Position numbers and translations under genes: made by a program. The notes under the pieces were generated by a model. It was given only the letters and a program-made list of their open reading frames with translations, was not told the DNA's origin and ran no database searches. DNA of 27,249 bases from Clostridiales bacterium (GTDB taxonomy: Bacteria; Bacillota_A; Clostridia; Saccharofermentanales; Saccharofermentanaceae). Shown piece after piece: positions 16,807 to 24,712 of this stretch (position 1 is the stretch's first letter; each line of letters begins with the position of its first letter). The stretch spans positions 1 to 27,249 of the forward strand of contig JAFYJX010000078.1 of NCBI GenBank assembly GCA_017537905.1, read 5' to 3'.

Positions 16807-17499
16807 TTATTCGAGCGGCATGTAATTCGTCATCTGGTCCTCAAGCACCTTTTCTGTCCATTTACCGGTCTCGGCATTGTAGTACTGGGATGTCTCATCA
16901 TAAACGTAGTCTGTCCAGTAGCTTTGTTCTACAACTCTTTTCTGGGTGCGCTTGCTGACTACCATATCGACTTCTTTCAGTTCATCTTTGATTCCTTTGA
17001 ACTGTCTGTAGCCTTTTATGTCCAGATAATAATATGATTCCGGCTCATCGTCACTTACGGGAAACTTGACCGAACGAATCTTTGCCCTGTCCTTATGTAT
17101 CTCTTCACCGTTTTTCTCATAGACAAACGGCTCAAACTGATAGGTCACATACTTGTGAAACAGATCCCGCTTATAGATAACTCCCTGCAAGATCACGTTA
17201 TAGTGAGTCTCTGCATATCTTTTGCACATTTTTCCGTCTATGGGAGAAGATGCCTCAAAAACGAGGGTAATTGTATCAAGCGTCTTATAGTATCCTTCAA
17301 ACTTCAGAAGGTTATCGGACTTGCAGCTTGTAAACTCGCCTTCCATAACTATTCCGCCCAGTTCAGGCCAGCCGAAATCAGGATGATTCTTAGCATAACT
17401 CTTGGTTACGTACTTCTCGCAGAACGGCCAGCATCCCGAGATAACAGTAACAACTGCCAGCAGAAAAGCTGTCAACGCCAGGATCTTTCTAAGCTTCAT
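16807..17499 (-). CDS. Predicted lipoprotein of unknown function
   Basis: I do not recognise a family. The 230-residue protein begins with a signal peptide (MKLRKILALTAFLLAVVTVI) and a lipobox ISGC with C23, so it should be lipid-anchored outside the membrane. The mature part is hydrophilic, rich in Tyr, Lys and Glu, and has no obvious catalytic motif or repeat. The ATG at 17499 has a GAGGGGG eight bases upstream. The open frame runs further up to 17601, but that extension crosses a repeat and hides the signal peptide, so I rejected it. The gene converges on yfcE with only six bases between stops and no visible terminator. Confidence 0.75.
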   Translation of the reverse strand: MKLRKILALTAFLLAVVTVISGCWPFCEKYVTKSYAKNHPDFGWPELGGIVMEGEFTSCKSDNLLKFEGYYKTLDTITLVFEASSPIDGKMCKRYAETHYNVILQGVIYKRDLFHKYVTYQFEPFVYEKNGEEIHKDRAKIRSVKFPVSDDEPESYYYLDIKGYRQFKGIKDELKEVDMVVSKRTQKRVVEQSYWTDYVYDETSQYYNAETGKWTEKVLEDQMTNYMPLE

Positions 17500-17571
17500 A
17501 ACATTTCCCCCTCGAATACTTGATACCTTAATAACAGATAAGTGCCTGAAAATGTTGCGGATCAGCCGCTG

Positions 17572-17682
17572 ATACTTTTTTTGTGCTCTAAAACAGCTCA
17601 TTTAGGTACTGAAAAAGTATTTTCGGCTCAAAATACTTTTTTCGTGCTCTAAAAGTGCTCATTCAGGTACAAAAAAAGTATT
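17572..17682. repeat. Two tandem copies of a 50-base palindrome-ended repeat
   Basis: Copies at 17572-17621 and 17633-17682 match at 44 of 50 positions and are separated by 11 bases. Each begins ATACTTTTTT and ends AAAAAGTATT, so the ends are inverted repeats, and each shares the core GTGCTCTAAAA, GCTCATT and AGGTAC. No coding potential is evident. They lie between the 2-oxoacid oxidoreductase terminator and the lipoprotein leader. Confidence 0.8.
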
Positions 17683-17718
17683 CACACAAAAAAAGGCCGT
17701 CACACAAAAAAAGGCCGT
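17683..17718. repeat. Exact 18-base tandem duplication
   Basis: CACACAAAAAAAGGCCGT occurs twice head to tail (17683-17700 and 17701-17718). The unit is the T-run and part of one stem arm of the adjoining terminator, so the terminator tail has been duplicated. Confidence 0.9.
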
Positions 17719-17731
17719 CATAATGACGGCC
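17706..17731 (-). terminator. Intrinsic terminator of the 2-oxoacid oxidoreductase operon
   Basis: A perfect 8-base stem (17724-17731 with 17713-17720, GGCCGTCA) and 3-base loop are followed by seven T on the minus strand, 28 bases past the gamma-subunit stop. Confidence 0.92.
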
Positions 17732-17759
17732 CCCTGATCAATCGGTTATCAGCTAAGAA

Positions 17760-18299
17760 TTACTTAGCAAAAGCTGCGCCTCTGTCGAATGCTTCCATGT
17801 TGATGGGGATCAGGTTGTGCTTTCTCTCAGGAAGGATCTCATAGAGTGACTTCTCGAAAGAATCTCTTGTGAAGCAACCTGTAGCTGTAGCCATGCAGCC
17901 GAGCATTGTGATAGGAGCGAACATCATCTTGCCAAGCTCGGAAGCGATGTCGGACGCTTCCATAGCGATGACCTTGATGTCTGTTCTTACAGGTCTTGTC
18001 TTGATGAGTGAAGAGTCGAGGATCATCAAAGCGCCGGGCTTTAACTGCTTCTCGAACTTTTCCATCGAAGGCTGGTTCAAGCAGATAACAACGTCTGCAT
18101 CGTTAACAACGGGTGATCCGATAGGCTCATCAGAGAATACTACGGAGCAGTTAGCTGTACCGCCACGCATCTCAGGACCGTATGACGGGAACCAGGATAC
18201 TTCCTTACCTTCATAAAGAGCAGCTTCTGCTGCCATCTTGCCTGCGGAGAGGATACCCTGACCGCCGAAGCCGGCAAAAATTACAGAGAAATCAATCAT
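17760..18299 (-). CDS. 2-oxoacid:ferredoxin oxidoreductase, gamma subunit
   Basis: This 179-residue protein is the catalytic-interface gamma subunit of a ferredoxin-dependent 2-oxoacid oxidoreductase, which converts a 2-oxoacid and CoA to acyl-CoA, CO2 and reduced ferredoxin. Family signatures are FAGFGGQGILSAGK (8-21), SWFPSYGPEMRGG (35-47) and the ICLNQPSMEKF stretch. Its ATG overlaps the beta-subunit stop by four bases (ATGA), and it is the last gene before a strong terminator. Substrate (branched-chain 2-oxoacid, 2-oxoglutarate or other) cannot be fixed from this subunit. Confidence 0.92.
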   Translation of the reverse strand: MIDFSVIFAGFGGQGILSAGKMAAEAALYEGKEVSWFPSYGPEMRGGTANCSVVFSDEPIGSPVVNDADVVICLNQPSMEKFEKQLKPGALMILDSSLIKTRPVRTDIKVIAMEASDIASELGKMMFAPITMLGCMATATGCFTRDSFEKSLYEILPERKHNLIPINMEAFDRGAAFAK

Positions 18300-19120
18300 T
18301 TCTTCACCTCCCCAACATTAACGCAGTTGTTTGCTGTTGCAGGGATTGCGCCTGAAACATACTTGCCGTCAGCATCGAATGTGATGTCAGCGCCCTTGTA
18401 GCATCCTAACGGATACTGCTTTTCCATGTTCTCCTTAAGCCACTCCATAGCAGCGAGAGGCTCCTTACCCCAGTTTGTAGGGCATGTGGAGAGAACTTCT
18501 ACGAGAGAGAAACCGAGCTTGTTCTTCTGAACATTGAATGCCTTCTGGATTGCTCTCTTAGCGTTCTGGATATTCTTGAAATCTGTAACGCAAACACGCT
18601 CGATGTAAGCTGCGCCTGCGAGGTTGGATAAGAACTCGGAAACGTTGATAGGATAACCCTGATATGAAGGATCACGGCCCCAGGGAGATGTTGTTGTAAC
18701 CTGGCCTACGAGTGTTGTAGGTGCCATCTGGCCTGAAGTCATTCCGTAAACTGCATTGTTTACGAAGATTACTGTGATGTTCTCGCTTCTTGCAGCTGCG
18801 TGAACGATCTCAGCAGTACCGATGGAAGCGAGGTCGCCGTCGCCCTGATATGTGAAGACGAAGCTGTCCTTCAAGTTTCTCTTGATACCTGTAGCAACTG
18901 CAGGTGCTCTGCCGTGAGCTGCCTGGACCATGTCGCATGCGATATATTCGTAAGAGTTGTATGTACATCCGACGGATGCAACGCCCACAGCTGTCTCAAG
19001 TGCGTCATTTGCAACAAGAGTCTCAGCTACGAGTCTGTGGATGATGCCGTGGCAGCAGCCGGGGCAATAATGGAAAGGCTTATCTGTAAGGCCTTTTGTG
19101 GGTTCGAAAACTACAGCCAT
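18296..19120 (-). CDS. 2-oxoacid:ferredoxin oxidoreductase, beta (TPP-binding) subunit
   Basis: This 274-residue subunit binds the pyrophosphate of thiamine diphosphate and a 4Fe-4S cluster. The TPP motif begins at GDGD (93-96) and ends near NNAVYGMTSGQ (121-131). Likely cluster ligands are in YCPGCCHG (C19, C22), C52 and the Cys of LSTCPTNWG. Length fits the beta subunits of four-subunit enzymes. The ATG shares one base with the alpha-subunit stop (TGATG), and the stop overlaps the gamma start by four bases, so the three are translationally coupled. Confidence 0.93.
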   Translation of the reverse strand: MAVVFEPTKGLTDKPFHYCPGCCHGIIHRLVAETLVANDALETAVGVASVGCTYNSYEYIACDMVQAAHGRAPAVATGIKRNLKDSFVFTYQGDGDLASIGTAEIVHAAARSENITVIFVNNAVYGMTSGQMAPTTLVGQVTTTSPWGRDPSYQGYPINVSEFLSNLAGAAYIERVCVTDFKNIQNAKRAIQKAFNVQKNKLGFSLVEVLSTCPTNWGKEPLAAMEWLKENMEKQYPLGCYKGADITFDADGKYVSGAIPATANNCVNVGEVKK

Positions 19121-20214
19121 CAGAAATTACCTCCTTCTGTCATTTTTCCCTCGTGGATCGCAACGATCTTGTCGAGGATTTCCTTCTGCATCGGGAGATT
19201 TCCTCCGAGTCTGCCGTGGAAATATACGGGCTTCTGGCCGTTAACGCCGAGCTTGACGTCTTCGATCATCTGACCTGCGTTGAGCTCAACGTCAAGGAAA
19301 GCCTTAACACTGGGCATAGCAGCTGCGTCAGCGATTGCCTTGTAAGGGAAAGGCCAGAGAGTGATAGGTCTGATCATGCCGACCTTGATACCGAGCTCAC
19401 GAGCCTGACGGATAACGTTTCTGGAGATTCTGGAGCATGTAGAGAATGCTGTGATTACGATCTCCGGATCATCATCCATGCAGATTGCTTCATAACGGAC
19501 TTCGTTAGCTTCAACGATCTTGTACTTCTCCTGGAGCTCCAAGTTCTTCTTTTCGAGAACATCGGGATCGATGTAGATGGATGTTACTGTGTGATGGAAA
19601 GGCTCACCCTTTCTGCCGTTTGCAGCCCAGGGCTTTGCGATAGTCTCAACAGGCTCTTCGTCACGGAAAGCGACAGGCTCCATCATCTGGCCCAAAGTAC
19701 CGTCACCAATGATCATGCAGGTCATTCTGTACTTGTCAGCGAGGTTGAATGCTTCAACAACGAGCTCATAGAGTTCCTGAACGGAAGCAGGTGCGATAAC
19801 GATGTTTCTGTAATCGCCGTGTCCGCCGCCCTTTGTAGCCTGGAAATAGTCGCCCTGTGCAGGCTGAATGCCGCCCAAACCCGGGCCGGCTCTAACGATA
19901 TTAACTACAACAGCAGGAAGCTCAGCGCCTGCGATGTAGGAGATACCTTCCTGCTTAAGGGAGATTCCCGGAGAGGAAGATGATGTCATAACTCTGAAGC
20001 CTGCTGCAGCTGCACCATAAACCATGTTAATGGCTGCAACTTCAGACTCAGCCTGAACGAAATTACCGCCGACCTGGACCATCTTCTTTGCCATGTAGTG
20101 CATGACTTCTGTCTGAGGTGTGATCGGGTAACCGAAATAGTTGCGGCAGCCTGCTCTGATAGCTGCCTCGGCAATGACCTCATTGCCTTTCATTAATACT
20201 CTTTTCTGTGCCAT
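19120..20214 (-). CDS. vorB: 2-oxoacid:ferredoxin oxidoreductase, alpha subunit (VorB-like)
   Basis: This 364-residue alpha subunit resembles proteins annotated as 3-methyl-2-oxobutanoate dehydrogenase subunit VorB, which oxidise branched-chain 2-oxoacids to acyl-CoA with ferredoxin. It begins MAQKRVLMKGNEVIAEAAI and contains GYPITPQTE (28-36), FVQAESEVAAINMVYGAA and TSSSSPGISLKQEG, the usual domain-I signatures. I chose the ATG at 20214, which has GGGAGGGAG ahead of it, over an in-frame start at 20244 that would overlap the ferredoxin gene. The reaction could supply acyl-CoA for branched-chain fatty acids, or run in reverse for amino acid synthesis. The VorB label is by resemblance; substrate is not proven. 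Confidence 0.9.
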   Translation of the reverse strand: MAQKRVLMKGNEVIAEAAIRAGCRNYFGYPITPQTEVMHYMAKKMVQVGGNFVQAESEVAAINMVYGAAAAGFRVMTSSSSPGISLKQEGISYIAGAELPAVVVNIVRAGPGLGGIQPAQGDYFQATKGGGHGDYRNIVIAPASVQELYELVVEAFNLADKYRMTCMIIGDGTLGQMMEPVAFRDEEPVETIAKPWAANGRKGEPFHHTVTSIYIDPDVLEKKNLELQEKYKIVEANEVRYEAICMDDDPEIVITAFSTCSRISRNVIRQARELGIKVGMIRPITLWPFPYKAIADAAAMPSVKAFLDVELNAGQMIEDVKLGVNGQKPVYFHGRLGGNLPMQKEILDKIVAIHEGKMTEGGNF

Positions 20215-20230
20215 AAAAACTCCCTCCCGA

Positions 20231-20446
20231 TCAGAAACGCTCAACAGTGATTACAACGTCCGGGCACTGCGTAGCGCAGAAAGCACATCCGATGCACTCA
20301 TCGGGATTTACGCAGGTTGCGGGGTGATAACCCTTGGCGTTAAGCCTTGTCTTGTCAAGTTCGAGGATTTTTTTAGGACAAGCTGCAACACAGAGTCCGC
20401 AGCCCTTGCACAGATTCTCGTTAAAAGTCAATTTACCTTTTGCCAC
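20231..20446 (-). CDS. 2-oxoacid:ferredoxin oxidoreductase, ferredoxin-like delta subunit
   Basis: This 71-residue protein carries two 4Fe-4S motifs, CKGCGLCVAACP (13-24) and CIGCAFCATQCP, and should pass electrons from the TPP and beta-subunit centres to free ferredoxin. The start is GTG at 20446 with AGGAGG six bases upstream; no in-frame ATG fits. It leads the operon, 16 bases ahead of the alpha subunit. Ferredoxin-first order is common for four-subunit enzymes of this type. Confidence 0.94.
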   Translation of the reverse strand: MAKGKLTFNENLCKGCGLCVAACPKKILELDKTRLNAKGYHPATCVNPDECIGCAFCATQCPDVVITVERF

Positions 20447-20500
20447 GATGAACCTCCTAAAAACATCACGCGCTATTTAATACGCTAAAATTATCAGAGT

Positions 20501-20529
20501 ATTATAAACATTATGAAAAGCTGTTGCAA
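20501..20529 (-). promoter_or_regulatory. SigA-type promoter of the oxidoreductase operon
   Basis: Minus-strand TTGCAA (20524-20529), 17-base spacer and TATAAT (20501-20506). The expected start near 20494 gives a leader of about 48 bases before the GTG at 20446. Confidence 0.75.
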
Positions 20530-20545
20530 CTATCGGGATTTAGCG

Positions 20546-21865
20546 TTATTTACTAAATCTTTTGGCAATAAGCTTCAAAGATTCTCCCGAAAACCTCGGT
20601 ATGAACTTAAAAGACTGGAAATAAAGCTTTGTGAAAGGCCTTGTTTCCCTGAAAAACAGCGGAACGACCAGGACTTCATAAATGTAAGTGACCAAAGTCG
20701 CGAGAGCCGCGCCGATAATGCCGAACTTCCAGATAAGCAGGATATCGAGCAAAATATCAAGGACCGCAGCGGTCACGGTAAAGATCTTATCAAATCTGTA
20801 GAACCCCTCTCCTGTTATCCAGATAGACCTGACATAGCCAGACATGGCGAAAAACGATGCCCAGGACAGGATGATCAAGGGGATCACTGCATCCATATAC
20901 TCATTTCCGTAAACGAACCTTATGAATACCCAGCCAAGAACAGACATGATCAGCGCGAAAACAAAGGAAACAACGTTTGCTCCGGCCATTACCAGCTTAA
21001 ATCGGTCAAGGTATTCCCCGCCTGAAGCCTTTCTCTTCTCGAGAACGACCGGTCTTGCAGAATCAATTAGCGCCGACGGGACAAACTGCCAGCAGGTAGC
21101 AAGCATTACTGCGGCAGAATATATGCCTACATGGGCTGAATCGGTCATCTTCTCCAAAATGATCTTGTCGGCCTGCATATATATGATTATCGACATGCTG
21201 GAGATAATGCAGTTATAGCTGATCTTAAGGAGCGCCTTGGCGTCAGCCATGCTGACCTTCAGTTTTACGTCCGACTTTTTCATGAAGACTGCCGTGATTA
21301 TTACCGCGGCAACAAGCGTCTGGATGCTTATTGCCAGAGCAAACCACCCGACGGAGACTTTCAGGCAAAGGAAAACTACCCTGATGATGCACGTAACGGT
21401 AATGGCAATTACCATTGCTATTGAGACAAATTTCATCTTGAGCTTTATCCTGAACCAGTAAACGAGGACATCACTTGTCTGGAAGATCATTCCAAGACCC
21501 TGAAGCACTGCCACTATAAACAGGACCTTGTCTCCGGGATGGAGTGCCGCGATCACGGCCAGGAACAAAGGGAATGAGATAAAAGACGTAATAAGCCTCA
21601 TTACGAGCGCCGTTCCAAGGTATCCTCCCTCCTTTTCGGGATTTCTTATGATCTCGGAAACGATCAGATTATCAAGGCCGAGCCCGGCCAGAGTCGTGAA
21701 TATTGAAATGACGGATGCACAGTAATTGATAAGGCCATAGTCAGAAGGTCCCAGATATCGTGCGATCAGCGCAACGATCGTAAGTGATACCAGCATCGAA
21801 TACAGGTGCTGAATAATCATCCAGACGGAATTTGAGAGGATCTTCTTTTTCGAACCGCCGCTCAT
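20546..21865 (-). CDS. Wzx-like polysaccharide flippase
   Basis: This 439-residue, very hydrophobic protein resembles oligosaccharide flippases of the MOP superfamily (Polysacc_synt / Wzx type), which move lipid-linked glycans across the cytoplasmic membrane. It opens with a basic, soluble stretch, then segments such as LVSLTIVALIARYLGPSDYG, the usual N-terminal signature of the family. Alternating hydrophobic stretches suggest 12 or so membrane helices, and the tail (about 415-439) is basic. It follows the FkbM gene by 16 bases and closes the glycan cluster. No clear terminator separates it from the oxidoreductase promoter, so some read-through is likely. Confidence 0.9.
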   Translation of the reverse strand: MSGGSKKKILSNSVWMIIQHLYSMLVSLTIVALIARYLGPSDYGLINYCASVISIFTTLAGLGLDNLIVSEIIRNPEKEGGYLGTALVMRLITSFISFPLFLAVIAALHPGDKVLFIVAVLQGLGMIFQTSDVLVYWFRIKLKMKFVSIAMVIAITVTCIIRVVFLCLKVSVGWFALAISIQTLVAAVIITAVFMKKSDVKLKVSMADAKALLKISYNCIISSMSIIIYMQADKIILEKMTDSAHVGIYSAAVMLATCWQFVPSALIDSARPVVLEKRKASGGEYLDRFKLVMAGANVVSFVFALIMSVLGWVFIRFVYGNEYMDAVIPLIILSWASFFAMSGYVRSIWITGEGFYRFDKIFTVTAAVLDILLDILLIWKFGIIGAALATLVTYIYEVLVVPLFFRETRPFTKLYFQSFKFIPRFSGESLKLIAKRFSK

Positions 21866-21881
21866 CTGTAAACCGGTTCCT

Positions 21882-22769
21882 TTACTTGATCAGCAGCAGG
21901 TTACACTGGTTATCGTTATTCTCAACTGCAACCTGATCTATCTCTGCTATATCCCTGAACTCGTATTTTCCCTTAGAAGACTGCTCATAGCAGAGGAACT
22001 TTCCAAAGCATGACTTGATGTCATTTAAGAATCCTTCATAGCTGCCGACGTGCTTATAAAGCTTCGGATTAAACTCGCAGAATACAACTGCATCAGTATT
22101 CCTGAAGGTTTCCCTGCCGCCTTTAAACACTTCAGGTTCGTGGCCTTCGACATCTATCCAGAAGAGCACCGGAGAATCTGTGGCGATCTTATTTTTTGAA
22201 ACAAAGCTATCCAGGGGCATGAGCGGCACCTTGTCACCGACATAAGATGTCTCGTCCTTCCCGAAAACAAGGTTCTCCGAATCTGACCCTGCAATCTTGC
22301 AGGTCGCCATGTTGGCAGGATTGATCTCCAGATCGGCTTCGCCTGCAGCATCAGATATCGCGAGCCTAAATGCATTTATGTCCGAAAAGCCGTTTATCGC
22401 ACAGTTTGCCTTAAGGAGATTGAAATTGTCTGTAACGGGTTCTACGGCAAAGAACTTAGTATCTGCTCCAAGCTTGTTCCTGAAATATATAACTGAGGTT
22501 CCTACATTGGCGCCGATATCGATAACAGCTGCCGGGGCCTTGGAAATACTGTCGTAGTAACCCAGAATATAGTCCATGTCTTCACAGGCCCATATCTTCC
22601 TGCTCTCTACCATGTAGTCGAGGATCGAATGATCGGTATTCTTAAAAAAGAACGTAAGACCTTCAGCTTCAACGCTGATATAAGGCATAACATCACGGGC
22701 AAGACTGATGATCTTCAGATCAGGGAGCTTACTTAAGACTTTCTTTCCGGTTTTATCGATCAATCCCAT
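21882..22769 (-). CDS. FkbM-family SAM-dependent methyltransferase
   Basis: This 295-residue protein is a methyltransferase of the FkbM family, commonly found in polysaccharide clusters where members O-methylate sugars. The SAM-binding motif VIDIGANVGTSV is at 82-93, followed by E110 in AVEPVTDN and the family signature WIDVEGHEPEVFKGG (204-218). The N-terminal 80 residues are a less conserved lid (YMVESRKIWACEDMDYILGY). AAGAGG lies 6 bases before the ATG. Gaps are 45 bases to the gene upstream and 16 bases to the flippase. The acceptor is unknown. Confidence 0.9.
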   Translation of the reverse strand: MGLIDKTGKKVLSKLPDLKIISLARDVMPYISVEAEGLTFFFKNTDHSILDYMVESRKIWACEDMDYILGYYDSISKAPAAVIDIGANVGTSVIYFRNKLGADTKFFAVEPVTDNFNLLKANCAINGFSDINAFRLAISDAAGEADLEINPANMATCKIAGSDSENLVFGKDETSYVGDKVPLMPLDSFVSKNKIATDSPVLFWIDVEGHEPEVFKGGRETFRNTDAVVFCEFNPKLYKHVGSYEGFLNDIKSCFGKFLCYEQSSKGKYEFRDIAEIDQVAVENNDNQCNLLLIK

Positions 22770-22814
22770 ATATTGCCTCTTAATCGTTCTTCTTTTTACA
22801 GTATATCAAAGCAC

Positions 22815-23756
22815 TTACTTTCTGATACAGACAAAGATCTCATTGGTATCGTAATCAGCCGGTCCCGTTACAGGAACGATCTCTTCGGGCAGACCCTCAA
22901 GGCCGATCGAACCGACTTCAAAGCCGGCTTCTTCCAATATTTTTCTGCTGTCTTTTCCAAATACGCGCAGATGGTCGTCCTGCCCGAAAAGCCTGATCCT
23001 CTCTTCAGCAGAGCCCGTCTTCTCCTCATGCACTTCATCGAACTCATAGTTGACCGGGAAGCTGATTATGAGCCTGCCTCCCTCTTTTAACACCCTGTGG
23101 AGCTCAGATAACGCAACCTTGTAGTCATATACGTGCTCAAGAACATGGTTGCAGAAGATGATATCCTCCGAGCTGTCAGGCAGATCTATGGCCGTCAGGT
23201 CGAGTTTTAAGTCTGTCCTCTTATCAAAAAGATCAGCCGTCGTAACCCTGATCCCGTGCTTTTTAAACCAGAGCATCATCGAAAGTTCAGGAGCAAAATA
23301 CAGGATCTTCGAAGACTCGAGAAGTTCAATGTTCTGTTCAGCCCATTCGGCAATGATCCTCTGCCTCGGAGCAGAGCGGCAGCAGTCACAGATAACATCC
23401 TGCCTGGACTTCTTAAACATCTCAGGATTATAGTGCTTTAAGTCATCGTAGAATCTCTCATCCTCAAAGTGCTCGAAATGCTTTCCGCAGCAGGGACAAT
23501 ATACCTTCCCCTGCTTTTCCCTGAACAGGAACACGGAAACAAAAGCATAATATCTGTAGTAAAAGCCCGTATATCTAAGCAGGTATGAGAACAAAAAGAC
23601 AGCTGCAAATCCAAAGGCTAGTGCGATTACTAACGTTATTACGACCGGCAGGAATAACAGGAATTCGAGGCAGGAAAAAGCTGCAGCAAAGAAGACAATA
23701 AACAGGAGAGCCTTCACGGCTATATTAAACACTGCATTTCTGTCATACTTTCTCAT
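22815..23756 (-). CDS. Membrane-anchored class I SAM methyltransferase with two CxxC pairs
   Basis: This 313-residue protein starts with two hydrophobic stretches (about 13-33 and 34-60), so the catalytic part is tethered to the membrane. Next come CPCC (87-90) and CDCC (123-126), which probably bind one zinc ion. The Methyltransf_11-like fold follows: ILYFAPELSMM (151-161) in place of a classical GxG loop, D175 in TTADLFDKR, FCNHVLEHV (201-209) and LKEGGRLIISFP. The start overlaps the GT2 stop by four bases (ATGA), so expression is coupled to that glycosyltransferase. A likely role is methylation of a lipid-linked glycan at the membrane, which is an inference from context. Confidence 0.85.
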   Translation of the reverse strand: MRKYDRNAVFNIAVKALLFIVFFAAAFSCLEFLLFLPVVITLVIALAFGFAAVFLFSYLLRYTGFYYRYYAFVSVFLFREKQGKVYCPCCGKHFEHFEDERFYDDLKHYNPEMFKKSRQDVICDCCRSAPRQRIIAEWAEQNIELLESSKILYFAPELSMMLWFKKHGIRVTTADLFDKRTDLKLDLTAIDLPDSSEDIIFCNHVLEHVYDYKVALSELHRVLKEGGRLIISFPVNYEFDEVHEEKTGSAEERIRLFGQDDHLRVFGKDSRKILEEAGFEVGSIGLEGLPEEIVPVTGPADYDTNEIFVCIRK

Positions 23757-24712
23757 TTCTCAGATCTTCCCTTAAGCATTGCAAAATATATGTGAGGCAT
23801 TACCGTAACGCCAATAAGTTTCAGTTTAATCGCTAACGGAGCAGATGACCATATTACGTCACCGGTTATAGCAGAAGCTCTCTTTCTCAGATCCCGGAAA
23901 GCCTTCCTGTTTCCGTTATTTACCAGGATGCGCATAAGCCACAAAGAAGTCTCAGCTTCCCTGCCCGCAATCCTCTTACGGATATAGCTGTTACCGGCAA
24001 AGTCTTTCTTCTGCTTTTCAAACATGGAAAAGAAATCGTTATATCTCTCATTAAGCCCGGAATTTGTTGTAGAACCGCCATGCCTGACATAATGGTAAAG
24101 AGGCGTGCCAAAGCTTAATACCTTCCATGCTTTCATGCAGCACTGATATACGAAGAAACCGTCTTCAAAAATACTTAATCCCGTATCGAACCTGATACCA
24201 GCAAAGGCTTCACGCCTGAACAGCTTTGCCCATACGCTGTCTCTGATATCACCGTGAGTTCCTGCAAAATAAGCTCTCAGGATCGCATCAGGATCTTCAT
24301 ATGCCTTATCAACGGCAGACGGATCAGGCTGCTTTTCCGGGCCGTCATCGACGAAGAAAGAACACTGCGTGATATCCGCATTGCTTTCCTCTGCCTTGTC
24401 AAAAAGGTTTTTCAGGTAATCCGGCTCCAAATAATCATCTGCATCAACGAAGGCCAGGTATCTGCCTACAGCGATATCCATACCGGCATTTCTTGCAGCG
24501 GAAACGCCCTGTTTCTCTATACAGATAACCTTTATCCTGCTGTCTTTGGCGGCATATTCTTCTGCAATCCCGCATGTACTGTCAGAAGAGCCGTCATCAA
24601 TGATAATAAGTTCCCACGAGCTAATGCTCTGTCCGGTAATACTGTCCAGACAGCGTGCCAGGTATTTTTCCGCATTAAAAGCAGGAACGATAACACTGAT
24701 CTCAGGTGACAT
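23753..24712 (-). CDS. GT2-family glycosyltransferase
   Basis: This 319-residue protein has a GT-A fold at its N-terminus: VIVPAFNAEKYL (8-19), IIIDDGSSDST (36-46) for nucleotide-sugar binding, GVSAARNAG (69-77) and the metal-binding VDADDY (89-94). Around 170-190 it has SVWAKLFRREAF and EDGFFVYQ, typical of EpsJ/WcaA-like transferases that build exopolysaccharide. The C-terminal part is basic and may be membrane-associated. Its ATG lies inside the end of the radical SAM gene (11-base overlap), and its stop overlaps the next gene. Donor and acceptor sugars cannot be predicted. Confidence 0.92.
   Translation of the reverse strand: MSPEISVIVPAFNAEKYLARCLDSITGQSISSWELIIIDDGSSDSTCGIAEEYAAKDSRIKVICIEKQGVSAARNAGMDIAVGRYLAFVDADDYLEPDYLKNLFDKAEESNADITQCSFFVDDGPEKQPDPSAVDKAYEDPDAILRAYFAGTHGDIRDSVWAKLFRREAFAGIRFDTGLSIFEDGFFVYQCCMKAWKVLSFGTPLYHYVRHGGSTTNSGLNERYNDFFSMFEKQKKDFAGNSYIRKRIAGREAETSLWLMRILVNNGNRKAFRDLRKRASAITGDVIWSSAPLAIKLKLIGVTVMPHIYFAMLKGRSEK

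Noticed and set aside
14058..17539. A shared 14-mer (ATCTGTTATTAAGG on the minus strand) in the leaders of glgB (14058-14071) and the lipoprotein gene (17526-17539), considered as a common operator.
   Set aside because: One to a few 14-base matches are expected by chance in 27 kb on both strands, and the site relates differently to the promoter in the two leaders.
17500..17601. A 34-residue N-terminal extension of the lipoprotein frame.
   Set aside because: It crosses part of the palindromic repeat, lacks a ribosome site, and would bury the signal peptide; the internal ATG at 17499 has a strong one.
17572..17718. Repeats considered as a CRISPR array.
   Set aside because: There are only two 50-base units with an 11-base spacer, palindromic A/T ends and no cas genes.
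19096..19983. Plus-strand open frame of 295 codons opposite vorB.
   Set aside because: It mirrors the codons of a strongly conserved minus-strand gene, has no domain, and no good ribosome site.
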